DNA of 64,000 nucleotides from Thamnaconus septentrionalis (Eukaryota; Chordata; Actinopteri; Tetraodontiformes; Monacanthidae), in contig CM020502.1 of assembly GCA_009823395.1 (NCBI GenBank), positions 625,001 to 689,000 on the forward strand, in the 5' to 3' direction. The translations under genes were made by a program, and so were the position numbers. The stretch's first letter is position 1. Each line of letters begins with the position of its first letter. Below the pieces are notes generated by a model. The model did no database searches, was not told the origin of the DNA, and saw nothing but the letters and a program-made list of their open reading frames with translations. Positions 33,548 through 44,854 of the stretch are shown here, one piece after another.

Positions 33548-35166
33548 CACAAAGGTAGCTGCAGTCCAGTGTCGTGAAATGCACAATTATGAGTGCATGA
33601 TACAGATAGACTGACAGAAGTTAACGTGAATCTTCGGTACACAGTCAGGAATGTTCGCATCTTGGTTTCTGTTGTGATCAGTGAAGGTGCGCTCAGCAGT
33701 TTTTCCTCCTGTACCTCATTTGATGTGTTCACATGGTAAATTTTTTCATCAATCTAATTGAACCCGTTTTTAATGTGAACACTGAATAAAGCGGTTGATT
33801 GGATTGATTTGTGTGTTCGCCAAATATACCTCGTATTTAAAGTAGAGTTGTCAGCCAGGCTAACTTGTTGTGTTTCCTCCTCGCTGAAAATATGAGCAAG
33901 AAGAGCCGAGCAGGGAGCAATCAAACACGGGGTTCCACCACCTCTTACCCAATTCCCATCAAAATTTCAATTGGCTCGGGCAAATTTGATCGGAATGGAG
34001 TGTTAACATGAAGTGATTTTCATCTGGCCTGTGTGTAATCGACGGTTTGCGGTCCATGTAATCACACCTTGTGTTACTGGATCATCTTAAAACGCAGATT
34101 TTTTGTTTTTTAACTTGGTTGTTACGAGCATTATCTACAGCATTTCAGCTCCTCCAACACTGCCTATGCTTGACATAGAAATGCAGAAGTGTTCAAATTT
34201 AAATCCCACCATCCATCGAAACAGAAATGCCACCAACTTCACCAAGTCAAGAAATGTGAACAGAAAAAGATGCTTGCACATAAGATTTCAGTGTAATCGC
34301 TCCAACGCAGAGATAATGATGGAGAAGAGTCGCTGTCTCCCTTTTAATTTTCAACGCTTTCCATCTTTTCCTCAGCTCACTGGCTGAACTGTATTCACAC
34401 TCTTTCCTTCCTTCCTTTTCCAACGGAGAGATTTCCCACTGCGTGTGTGCATTTTCACCTGCGTGGTCAGCCTTGCGTAAAACCTGGCTCGCCGTTCCTC
34501 CAACTTTCAGTCCAATTTAACTCCAACCTTAAACAACCTGAACAGACTACGAATAGACTCAGGCGAGAGGTCTTGAGCGGAGTTTATATCCGTCCTTCCT
34601 GCTTGTTCTCGACAAGGTGGGAGTAATGCTTTTTAGAACTGCTTATGTTCAAATCGTGCCCAAAACAGACCTGATGGAGGCAATCAAATTCAACAAATGA
34701 GCCTGTCACTTAGCCTGGGTTATAAGACCCACAGGGGTGGCGGCTAAAATAACAGGGACCTCCTTGTTTCCTGATGGTGGACAGACAGTGGAGGGAGGAG
34801 CAAAAGATGTGATTTAATATCAAAAGGTGTGTGACTGAAAAGGCTTTTTGTCTTCTACTTTTTTTTAAAAGTTCTCCTCAACATTCTGTCCTCATCACTC
34901 CTTTCCCAGCAGACCCTGTCGCAGGAAGAAGCAGCACTTTTTAAAGTCCGCCTCCATGTTTCCCTCGTCCAGATGTGGGCTCATGGCTCGCGTTTGAGTG
35001 GTCATTGTGATTGGCGCACTCATGACTGTCAATTTACTTCTGCTACAGTACATGGACTTCCCGGGTGTAAACACAACCTGCGCGGGACTGGGTACATCAC
35101 TTGTTGTGTTCTCAAAGGTCATGGTGACTCACACGCATTCACATTTTGTTTTCTGACCCCTCCTTA

Positions 35167-35199
<33 letters not shown>

Positions 35200-35480
35200 G
35201 TTGAAAGGTTTCATCTAAAGGCCAGTACTCACAGGATCTGTTTTTTCATGTAATTAATTTGCAAGTTTGTTTTTCTTTTGAACTGCATTTCAATTCACTA
35301 GTTTTCCTGCTTACAGACTCAGAACAAATGTTCTGCTTTGCTTCAAGTTTGATTATTTTGGAACTTGAATAGTTTTGATTTGAAATTTGTCTACAATGAC
35401 CCAATTCAGTCTTCGGGGCGACACGAAACCCAACAGCAAACATGTCCTTTGCAAAGACCTGGGTAATTGGATTACAATAT
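33548..35480. other. Non-coding stretch with an AC microsatellite
   Basis: An AC run lies at about 35167-35198. At about 33725-34075 phrases such as GTTCACATGG and TGTGAACACTGAATAAA resemble the Harbinger-like element at 15915-16513; this may be a decayed relative. No exon is recognised. Confidence 0.45.
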
Positions 35481-35854
35481 TCATTCATTCATCTTCTAGA
35501 CCCGCTTATTCCTGTTCAGGGTCACGGGGGTCTGCTGGAGCCTATCCCAGCTGTCTTAGGGCGAAGGCAGGGTACACCCTGGACAAGTCGCCAGTTCATC
35601 GCAGGGCCACATAGAAACAGACAACCATTCACACTCACATGCACACCTACGGACAATTTAGAGTGTTCAATTGACCTCACATGCATGTTTTTGGACTGTG
35701 GGAGGAAGCCGGAGAACCCGGAGAGAACCCACGCAGACACGGGGAGAGCATGCAAACTCCACACAGAAAGGTCACAGGCCCGGGCCCCGGAATCGAACCC
35801 ACGACCTTCTTGCTGTGAGGCGGCAGCGCTAACCACTGCGCCACCCTGTTGCCC
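35481..35854 (-). mobile_element. tRNA-derived SINE copy 3 with perfect target duplication
   Basis: Full-length copy of the same SINE. TGGATTACAATAT flanks both sides (35468-35480 and 35855-35867), a perfect 13-bp duplication. The tRNA-like head sits at the right (AACCACTGCGCCACC and GAATCGAACCCACG on this strand). The tail on the minus strand is GAATGAATGA rather than GGATGGATGG. Confidence 0.9.
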
Positions 35855-35867
35855 TGGATTACAATAT

Positions 35868-36660
35868 GCCCTTTGCTTTCATATTCCTGTGAATCTGCAG
35901 GTCTCTCACATAAATACATAGCAGCTGTCACAAGTGGTTTTACTCATGGCTGAATGCTACAAAGCTAGGTATATTGACGAGCTAGGACTAGGCTGTAGCC
36001 TGTAGGTGAGCTATGCTTGCGCATGAACCATCTGCCCACTGGAGGTGCTGGTGAGCCCAATCCCAAGACTCCAAAACCTTCCTTGGGAACTGGAAAGCTG
36101 AGTTGTACCCGACCCGTCCTATTTCTCATCTTTAACACCTTGGGCTATCTGGGCAGTTCAAAACAGTCCCTAATTTTTTCCCGCAGTTATTCAATCCCTC
36201 ACTAACAGATGCACCAATTCCAAAGTTTTCATCGGAAGCTAAATATTACTGTTCGCCAAAGAAAGACGTCATTTTTCACATGCTGCAAAGCACTTGTAGC
36301 CAAATCAGAGTCATGGCAGCAGCACAATCCAGAGAAAACTCACTTCTCCCCTTCACATGCTCTTGAACTTGCCCCCTTTAAGTAAACTGTTTCTGTTGGG
36401 AAAACAAAATGTCCACCGCCTTATTTAATATCTGTGAAATTAACCTTATATAAAAGCCAGATGCAGTGAGAATGGTCAAGATAAGATCCAAATCAATCAA
36501 TCAATCAACAAGTTTATTCACATATAAAGAGAAAAAATTCTGAGGAGCCAGGCACACAAAGGACATGTGAAATGGATTCACCCCAGAGAAGCTAATTAAA
36601 GCTTATAAGAGGGGCCCCAGACATATAACAAGTAACAACACAGATACACAAACAACACAA
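35868..36660. other. Non-coding stretch with a possible LINE tail
   Basis: A run AATCAATCAATCAATCAAC followed by AAGTTTATTCAC at about 36491-36522 looks like a minus-strand LINE 3' end, but no coding end is seen next to it. Otherwise nothing is supported. Confidence 0.4.
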
Positions 36661-36662
36661 TA

Positions 36663-38230
36663 CACCACGTTCAAAATTATTATACAAATTGTGTTTAAGT
36701 GTCATAAAGGTAATTTTTTTTTTGTTTTCCAGTGAAACTCATGGATGGTATTGTGCCTCAGGGCTCTTTGGTTCAGTGAAATCAATCACAGACACCTGTG
36801 TCAATTAGATTGCCAGGTTAATCCAAATTAAGCAAAAACTACTTAAGAAGGATGTTCCACATTATTAAGCAGACCACCATTTTCAAGCAATATGGAAAAG
36901 AAAAAGGATCTCTTTAGTGTCGAAAAGCGTGAAATAGCCTCGGACAAGGTATGAAAACCTTTGATATTTGATGAAAACTTAAACGTGATCATCGTACTAT
37001 TAAGAGATTTGTAGCTGATTCAGAGCACACACGGATTTGTGCAAATAAAGGCACAATGAGGAAGGTTTCTGCCAGACAAATGCATCAAATTAAGAGGGCA
37101 GCTGCCAAAATACCATTACAAAGCTGCAAACAGGTATTTGAAGCTGCTGGTGCCTCTGGAGTCCCGCGAACATCAAGGTGTAGGATCCTCCAGAGGCTTG
37201 CAGTTATGCATAAACCTTCCATTCGGCCACCATAAACAATGCTCACAAGCAGAAACGGCTCCAATAGGCCCAGAAATACATGAAGACCAATTTTCAAACA
37301 TTCTTGTTCGCTGATGAGTGCCGTGCAACCCTGGATGGTCCAGATGGATGGAGTGGTGGATGGTTGGTGAATGGCCACCATGTCCCAACATGGCTGCGAC
37401 GTCAGCAAGGAGGTGGCGGAGTTGTGCTTTGGGCCTAAATCATGGGGAGAGAGCTGGCCGGCCTCTTTAGGGTCCCGGAAGGTGTGAAAATGACCTCTGT
37501 AAAGGATGTGGAGTTTCTGACTGACCACTTTCTTCCGTGGTATAAAAAGAAGAACTGTGCTTTCCGTAACAAAATCATCTTCCTGCATGAAAATGCACCA
37601 TCTCATGCTGCAAGGAATACCTCTGCATCATTGGCTGCCATGGGCATAAAAGAAGACAAACTCATGGTGTTTCCCCCATCCTCTCCCGACCTCAACCCTA
37701 TTGAGAACCTTTGGAGCATCCTCAAGCAAAAAAAAAAAAAAAGCAAGATCTGTGAGGGCAGGAGGCAGTTTACATTCAACCAGCACCTCTGGGAGGCTAT
37801 CCTGACATCCTGCAAAGAAATTCAAGCAGAAACTCTGCACAAACTCAAGTTCAATGGATGTTAGAATTGTGAAGCTCCTATCAAATAAGGGGTTCTATGT
37901 TAAAATGTAACTTGACCTGTTAAGATGTTTTGATTGAAATAGCTTTTGATTTTCAGTAAATATGACCTGCTAATGCTTCTAATTTAACATGACCATTTTC
38001 AGTTCTTTACAACAATAAGATGGCTTGAAACTCTGTTGTGCATAATAATTTGGAACAGTGCATTTTAAGGCTTTTTTTTTTTTTTAAGTTATCTTTGAGA
38101 GGTTTGTTCACTGACATTCGAATTGTACTCTAAAGGTTGATGACTTGAAAATTATGATGACTTCATTTATATTGACTATTTAGAAAAATCAGAGAAAAAT
38201 ATCATTTGCATAATAATTTGGAACGCAGTG
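36663..38230 (+). mobile_element. Tc1-like transposon with IR/DR-type ends
   Basis: 1,568 bp flanked by TA on both sides (36661-36662 and 38231-38232). Outer ends: CACCACGTTCAAAATTATTA on the left; reversed from the right, CACTGCGTTCCAAATTATTA. A second, inner copy of the motif lies at 36853-36871 (TGTTCCACATTATTAAGCA) and, reversed, at about 38041-38061 (TGTTCCAAATTATTATGCA), giving two repeats per end as in Sleeping Beauty-type elements. The transposase gene lies between. Confidence 0.85.
36892..37864 (+). pseudogene. Tc1-like DDE transposase, inactive
   Basis: Starts at MEKKKDLFSVEKREIA and is soon out of frame. Motifs in order: FADECRATLDGPDG (first catalytic Asp, about 37313), WSGGWLVNGHHV, an in-frame TAA at 37436-37438, then FLTDHFLPWYKKKN, HENAPSHAARN (about 37586) and SPDLNPIENLWSILK (about 37690, third catalytic acid). 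The second catalytic residue, normally Asp in HDN, is Glu here. An expanded A run (about 37729-37743) adds lysines after LKQ. The family cuts and pastes DNA at TA. Several independent defects show it is dead. Confidence 0.9.
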
Positions 38231-38565
38231 TAGTCCCAGAGAAAATCTCACAAGTCATTTCAGAGTGGAAGAAAAATAAATAAAACCAATTACATTACTT
38301 TCAATCAAGTTAGATCAAGACAGAAAGATGGATGACATGAAAATGATGATGAAAATTATCAGAAAGTACTACACCAGAATCCAAGCTAGTATTTTGAATG
38401 TTTGTTGTCAATAATTGACTGGCAGGAATGTGTTACTCTTGTAAATAAATTAATTGTTGTAAAAAATAAGGAAACGTACAAGTATTTATGAAATTATTTT
38501 TAACAGCATCTTCCTTGGAAATGTAATCCCCAAGGATAACACAAGCCTATTTTTTCTATTTGTCG
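38231..38565. other. Spacer between Tc1 element and LINE
   Basis: AT-rich and non-coding, no repeat recognised. Confidence 0.4.
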
Positions 38566-38583
38566 TACCATTACTTAGATTAG

Positions 38584-40918
38584 ATTGATTGATTGATTAA
38601 TACTTTATTAATCCCGAAGGAAATTCAGCACTGTGCTCCTCCTACTCATGCATACATTCAACTCATGCATACATTCACAACAAGATAAAAGAGATAAAAA
38701 AGATAAATAATAATAAATTCAAAGTGCAGAGTGACGCAGTGTAAGTGACCTAAAAAAAATAACAACAGCAGCAGCGACAACAACAACAATATCAGTGTGC
38801 CACCTCCCCATGGGTCCTGTCCCTTCCCCCCCTCCCAAGTGTTGCATTGTACCCCCTGATGGCACGGGGCACAAAAGAGGACCTGAATCTCTTGGTGGAA
38901 GACTTCAGTGACAGCAATCTGCCACTAAAGTAGCTCCTCTGCCGAGAGAAGGTGGCATGCAGGGGGTGACTGGGGTTCTCCTGGATTGTTCTGAACCTGG
39001 ACATAGTCCTCTGCTCCAGCACCATCCCCACGGACTCCAGGCTCAAGCCCATCACAAGACCAGCTCTCCGGATGATTCTGTCCAGCTTCTTGATGTCCTT
39101 TTTCTTTGCGCTGCCCCCCCCCCAGCACACAACAGCATAGAAAAGAACACTGGACACGACAGACTGATAAAACATGTGGAGGAGCTTTGAGCAGACATTG
39201 AAGGAGCCCAGCCTCCTTAGGATGTACAACCGACTCTGTCCCCCTCAATGACCACTGGCTGTGAAGAGGGAGGTGCCCGCCGGAAGTCAAACACCATCTC
39301 CTTCGTTTTGGACACATTCAGATGGAGCTTGTTCCTGTAGCACCAAGCCACAAAGTCTGACACCAAGCTCCTATACTCCACCTCATCACCCTCTCTGATA
39401 CACGCCACAATTGCAGTGTCATCAGAGAACTTCTGCATGTGGCACGTATCAGAGTTGTACTGGAAGTCCGCAGTGTAGAGCGTGAAGAGGAGGGGCAAGA
39501 GCACGGTCCCCTGAGGGGCTCCTGTGCTACTGGTCACCACTGACGACAGGCAGCCCCCCATTCGTAGAAACTGGGGTCTGTCCGTCAGGTAGCAGGTAAT
39601 CCAGTTCACCAGGTAGGGGTCCATTGCCATGCTGGAAAGTTTGTCCTGGAATAACAGGGGCTGGATAGTGTTAAAGGCACTCGAGAAGTCGAAAAAGAGC
39701 ACCTTGACAGCACAGCTCCCGTCTTCCAGGTAGGAGAGGGCACGGTGGAGGAGGTAGATGACAGCGTCGTCAACACCAACCTGCGGCTGATAGGCAAATT
39801 GGAGAGGGGTCCCTCGTCCCCTGCACCTGTGGATGCATGAGCTCCAGGACCAGTCGCTCAGGGCTTCATCACATGGGAAGTCAGGGTGATTGGACGATAG
39901 TCATTTAGCTCTGAAGGACGTCCCTTCTGAGGCACGGGGACGATGCAGGATGTCTTCCACAGGGAGGGGACCCTCCCCAGGCACAGGCTGAGGTTGAAGA
40001 CTGCTGGAGAGGGTCTCCCAGTTCAGCAGCGCAGGCACGGAGGAGTCTAGGGGAGGCCTGGTCCGGGCCGGCCACCTTCATGGGACGGAGCTTCCTCAGC
40101 GCTGTCGTCACCTGGTCAGCGGTGATGGGTGGGGGATTTGAGGCATCAGGTGGGACAGGGGGTCCAAGTTGAAAGGGGAGAGAGCTGGGGGGGAGGGAGG
40201 AGCCATGAGGGTGATGGATCGGAGCTCTGGACGGCTGGAGGAGGAAAGGGGGTTGGGAGAGGGAGGTGGCAGTGGGGGCGGGGGAGTTGAATCTGTTAAA
40301 GAAGGTGTTGAGAGCATCAGCTTGCTCCCGGCTCCCCTCCACCGTACAACTCCCCCTATTGTAACCGGTGATGGCCTTCTTGCCACACCAAACCTCACGC
40401 ACCTGGTTGTTACTGAGCTGGTTCTCCAGCTTCCTCCTATAGGCCTCCTTGGCCTCCCTCAAACAGAGTCTCAGCTCATTTTGAGCCTCTCTCATCTCCT
40501 CCCTGTTCCTGCCCCTGAACGCCCTTTTCTTCCTATTCTTGACCTCCTTGGTCACCCAGGGTTTGTTGTTAGTGAAACACTTGACTGTCCTGACCGGGAC
40601 CACCACGTCAGTACAGAAATTCATGTAGTCAGTGATGCATTGTGCGGCTCCCTCGACATCGTCCCCATGCGAGCCCACTATTACATCCCAGTCTGTTGTT
40701 TGGAAGCAGTCTCTGAGAGACTCTTCTACTTCTGGAGACCACCTTCTGACCTGCCTTGTCGTTATGGGCAGCATCTTCACCAGGGGGATGTAAGTGGGCT
40801 GGAGTTGCACCAGGTTATGGTCGGATTTCCCCAGTGGGGGGAGGGGTGTGGCTGCATATGCCTCCTTGGCATTGGTGTAGAACAGGTCCATTGTTCTGTT
40901 CATCCTGGTGGGGCAGTC
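38584..40918 (-). mobile_element. 5'-truncated LINE with an 18-bp target duplication
   Basis: Both sides carry TACCATTACTTAGATTAG (38566-38583 and 40919-40936) exactly. The minus strand runs from 40918 to a 3' end with AATAAAGTATTAATCAATC and an AATC tail next to 38584. Truncation lies within the endonuclease coding part. Insertion is therefore by target-primed reverse transcription, and the two matching flanks suggest it is among the younger LINEs here. Confidence 0.92.
38792..40918 (-). pseudogene. LINE endonuclease end and reverse transcriptase
   Basis: On the minus strand: the endonuclease C-terminal motif GKSDHNLVQL (about 40830), a linker with CFTNNKPWVTKEVKNRKKRA, a Pro-rich segment, KVAGPDQASPRLLRACAAEL (RT entry, about 40080), then FFDFSSAFNTIQPLLFQDKL, GAPQGTVLLP and FSDDTAIVAC (catalytic DD intact), KLHLNVSKTKEMVFDFR, and a C-terminal part MYILRRLGSFNVCSKLL through RSSFVPRAIRGYN. 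Three frames are needed (breaks near 39900, 39720 and 39220). It resembles the Rex1/L2-like group of fish. Confidence 0.88.
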
Positions 40919-40936
40919 TACCATTACTTAGATTAG

Positions 40937-41825
40937 TCTCAACTATGAGAGAGTCAGAGCTTTCGTCATTAATGGAAAGGTAATCATAAACTTAGTACTT
41001 GGACTTCAAGTAAATTCAGGTACCCCCAACCAGTTCTACCAAGTCTGTTTTTGTCATATATAATATAATATATAATATACATAATTGTACCCATCTAAAT
41101 TCAGGATGTCAGCATATGATCTGTCATATAGCCAAGTTTCAGAGCATCCTATCACATAAAAATTACAGCTTGAGTTAGAGAAAAGAAACAAAAGTCATTG
41201 CAGTGTTTATTCAGACTTCTAATATTTAGGTGCAGCAGTGAGTATTTATTGGGATTTAATAAACAAATAAATTAATTAAGAAATTCTTCAGGTGCATAGT
41301 ATTTGCAACTTAAATTACCATCAAAGTTTGTGCACGGCTGCACACAGACCCATATACATTTATACTGTAAGTGGGACAGCTGTTGAGGTTTATTTCTGGG
41401 ATCAGACAAACAAACAAACAAACAATCAATTAAACAAAATATGAACCAACAAGCACCATAATGTCAAGAGTGAGACAATAACAAAAATGAGCGAAAGGCA
41501 TGTCACCTCCACCCTCCTCCATATGAGAGGAAATGGGCTATAGGAGCAAGAGCCTCTAAGGCAGCTGTTATGGGCCTCAGCATACGTGCATCAAAACGGG
41601 GCACTCAAACAGGTGGTGGAGAAGGGGAAATGAAATCAGCGGCTTATTTTAAATCTGAAAAGGTGTAGATTTAGTTTCCCTTGTTGAGTTTTATGGTGGC
41701 AGGGTAAAACAGAAACACCTTGTAGCAAGGTTTACGGAGCGCTGCAGTAGCTTCACTGTAATCAGGAACGAATTTCACTGAATGCCACCCACCAAAGGAG
41801 GATTTCCCCTGGCTTCATTCAGGAC
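40937..41825. other. Non-coding stretch
   Basis: Contains an ACAA-type run at about 41403-41427. No exon is supported. The right part may be the 3' continuation of the L1-type element below, but no reverse transcriptase is visible. Confidence 0.4.
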
Positions 41826-42340
41826 TCAGTCCCTGTCAGTGTAGCAGAGGAGCTTCCTTGTCATCGGCCTGGGTGCTGGCCGCCCGAGGCGGTAGCATCT
41901 CTTCAGTTCCGGAGGTAAAGCTGCCAGCTTAGTGAACCATGTCGGGATCTTCTCTGTCAGGTAAGCGGAGGTGCTGTTTATCTCCAGACCCTCTTTGAGG
42001 TTGAATAGTAGCAGGTTGTCTCTGCGTGATCTGTCTTCTAGCTCAATCAGCTTTTTATTCAAAGTTTGCAGGACCCTCTGACAGTCAGCTGTTGTCTTTT
42101 CAGTGTTGGAGATGTGCTGTTGCAGTTTAGTCGTGTCAGAGCGGATTGTTTTTATTTCTTCTGTGTGGCATGACAAAACTGAGTTTGTCTTGTCAATTTG
42201 TTTTTCAAGTCTCATTGCACGGGCCTCTTTAAAGTATTTAGCCAATACCTCCTCTGACACTGCTGCAAGAGCAGCATGTTCTTCGCCCAACTCCGTGTGC
42301 ATTTTAGCCAGTGTACTGAGTGGCTGTTTTCTGCCTCGTC
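41826..42340 (-). pseudogene. L1-type ORF1 protein fragment
   Basis: Minus strand. The N terminus (about 42340) is MPTTRQKTATQYTG with a stop; the long part reads EVLAKYFKEARAMRLEKQID, then a heptad coiled coil (LQTLNKKLIELEDRSRRDN) into LLLFNLKEGLEINS and LPPELKRCYRLGRP. This is the coiled coil followed by the RNA-recognition domain of L1 ORF1p, an RNA chaperone of the L1/Tx1 group. The next ORF is absent. It is a truncated relic, of a different clade from the other LINEs here. Confidence 0.8.
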
Positions 42341-43302
42341 GTAGGCATAAATTTAGCAGATTGAAAAAGAACAGAGTGGATTTAAGTAACGATGGAATGA
42401 AGTGCCCAAAATATTAGTAATTCATACATTTTGGAAGAGTCTATTTTCAATAAATCACGATAATAACTCATGATAGCGTACACCATCAATAACGATAAAT
42501 CCTAATTTTGCATTAACAAAAATAACAAACCGAAAGCTGATCAACGAAACACACAGGGCACAGTCGAAAACTGTTTCCTTCTTGATTAGCAGCAACACCT
42601 GCTACCAGTTTCACCTGGGTTAAATGGTCTGCCTGGGCTGACCCAATACAGCCCCCTACTGGCTTGGCACATAAACACGAAAACACATAAAAATAATGAA
42701 TATGGGTCATACACCTTGTCTAAACTTGCTCAACTGAAGCCGAGTTCTTGGATTTCCACAATAATGGATTGATGGCAGATGTGGCCAAAAACAAACAGAA
42801 TTTATAGAAAAGAAAAGAAAAAAAACAACCTTAGAGTGGCAACATTTGGGGTGGAAGAGGCAGATATTTCTCTCTAGCTCTCCATTCCGTATGGACGCCC
42901 ATGCATATTTGTTTTGTTTTTATTTTCTTCAGCGGAAAATCGTTCATTGATAAAACGTCACACTGTTTCGATCGACACTCTTTGGCTCTCCGCTTTGTTT
43001 GCGTCCCCTTCTGACATCAGCAACCCGGTGGGGCTGGATAAGAGTGGAAAAAATAAATAAAACACAAGATCCAATCACTGTGAATTCAGGAGGATTTTAA
43101 AGCTGCTTGTTCCAATTCGAACCCTGGCGAGGGAGCCTTGTTTCAACGTCGCTGCTGCCTATTACTACGTGGTGGAAAACCCCTAAAGGTGCTTTAATTT
43201 GTCAGGGATAGATAAAGCCGAGAGGAGGGTGCCGGGACGGGAAGCATCATGCCGGCAATAGACTCTGGTGCCCTGCTGTTTGTTTAATCATGATGACGAA
43301 TG
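42341..43302. other. Non-coding stretch
   Basis: No feature recognised between the L1 ORF1 relic and the solo LTR. Confidence 0.4.
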
Positions 43303-43307
43303 GCGGG

Positions 43308-44340
43308 TGTCACGGTCTCCAAGCGAACACTGCCCCTATGATCTTCATAGCCAACACTCTGCCCCTATTATCTTGATAGCCAATAAACTTCGCCTCTGAT
43401 CTGCACTGCCTATATTAACCAGTCTCCCACGTTTCCCAGTTGCCAGATTATCTGTTTTGAATTGCACCAGTGATCCAGCGCCTGTCTCCTCGTTGTACTC
43501 CTTCGTTCCCCGGTTGACCAGAGCCCGCCTGTCTCTGCCTCGTCCTCCCGGTTGACAACAGCCCGCCTCCGACCTGTCTCCCCCCTTCGTTCCTTGACAA
43601 CAGCCCGCCTCGACCGATTCCTCGGACCGATTCCACGGTAACGACCCTGCCCGACTCTGACTGCGTCCCTCGTCTGCCCCGTCTGGATCCTTCGTTCCCC
43701 GGTTGACAACAGCCCGCCTCCGACCTTGCCCCTGCCTCGTCCTCGGACCGATTCCCCGGTACCGACCCTGCTCGGCTCTCGACTACGTCCCTCGTCTGCC
43801 CCGTCTGGATCCTTCGTTCCCCGGTTGACAACAGCCCGCCTCCGACCTTGCCCCTGCCTCGTCCTCGGACCGATTCCCCGGTACCGACCCTGCTCGGCTC
43901 TCGACTACGTCCCTCGTCTGCCCCGTCTGGATCCTTCGTTCCCCGGTTGACAACAGCCCGTCTCCGACCCTGCCCCCGCCTCGTCCTCAGACCAATTCCC
44001 CGGTAACGACCCTGTTCGGCTCTTGACTACGTCCCTCGTCTGCCCCGTCTGGACCCTTCGTTCCCCGGTTGACAACAGCCCGTCTCCGACCCTGCCCCCG
44101 CCTCGTCCTTGGACTGATTCCCCGGTTACGACCCTGCTCGGCTCTGACTACGTTCCTCGTCTGCCCCGTCTGGATCCTGTCGCTGTTATCGACCTCCGCC
44201 CGTCCCCGACGCCGATCTCGCCTGCCTCTCTCACCGCCTGCACTGATTTTCAACCCTGGACTGCCCGACTTCCCCGTTTCAATAAACCTCTTAAATTGCA
44301 TCAGTGGTTGTCGTGCATTTGAGTCCACCAACACCTGACA
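43308..44340 (+). mobile_element. Solo LTR with GCGGG target duplication
   Basis: 1,033 bp that begin TGTCACGGTC and end ACACCTGACA, flanked by GCGGG on both sides (43303-43307 and 44341-44345). A TATATTAA lies at 43411-43418 and an AATAAA at 44281-44286, as expected of U3 and R. No coding part remains, so it arose by recombination between two LTRs. Arg- and Pro-rich frames inside are artefacts of its GC-rich repeats. Confidence 0.85.
43550..44190 (+). repeat. 122-bp tandem repeat inside the solo LTR
   Basis: The phrase CGTCTGCCCCGTCTGGA recurs at about 43671, 43793, 43915, 44037 and 44158, a period of 121 or 122 bases. Each unit contains CCCCGGTTGACAACAGCCCG and TCCTCGGACCGATTCCCCGG. This copy of the LTR therefore holds about five units in place of what may be one. 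Confidence 0.9.
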
Positions 44341-44345
44341 GCGGG

Positions 44346-44852
44346 TCTGCCCTAGAGAGTAACAGATTCCTGTCCTCCGATGTGATTTCCTAAATAGCCT
44401 TGTTTGTTTTTGTTTTTCTTTCACTTTTTGATTTTTCAGAGAGATATAGAGAGAGAGAGCAATCAGGCGATACACGGGAAAGGTCAGAACGTGCCACAGG
44501 AAAGGTCAGAACGTGCCGCATTTAGGAATAAGGTGCACTTTGACTTCATCTTTTTGTTTCAAATAACTCATAACATGCAGTTTATCTCCAACTGGTTCGT
44601 GAAAACAGAAAGTGAATATTTGATACAGAAATCAATATTTAACCACAACCCATTTTTTTGTGCCAAAAAAAACCAAAAAATCATATTAATCTTAATTTAC
44701 TTCCGCATTATGCAACCTTCCATCGAACATACGCAGCATTGCCACTTCCCATCATGCCTCTGCAACTCATGTGATGCACCAGTATGCATCAGCCAATCAG
44801 AATGACTGTCACACTGTGTATATAGTCTTTTCTTTTGATTTTCTTGCCTTTA
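44346..44852. other. Non-coding stretch
   Basis: No gene seen. A short direct repeat, GGAAAGGTCAGAACGTGCC, occurs twice in a row at about 44477-44520. Confidence 0.45.
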
Positions 44853-44854
44853 TA

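Noticed and set aside
40169..40936. 255-codon + strand frame
   Set aside because: It is the antisense shadow of the GC-rich LINE coding region at 38792-40918, which has clear reverse transcriptase motifs on the minus strand.
43410..44475. Arg/Gly-rich minus-strand frames of 99 to 162 codons and Pro/Arg-rich plus-strand frames
   Set aside because: They read the 122-bp tandem repeat of the solo LTR.
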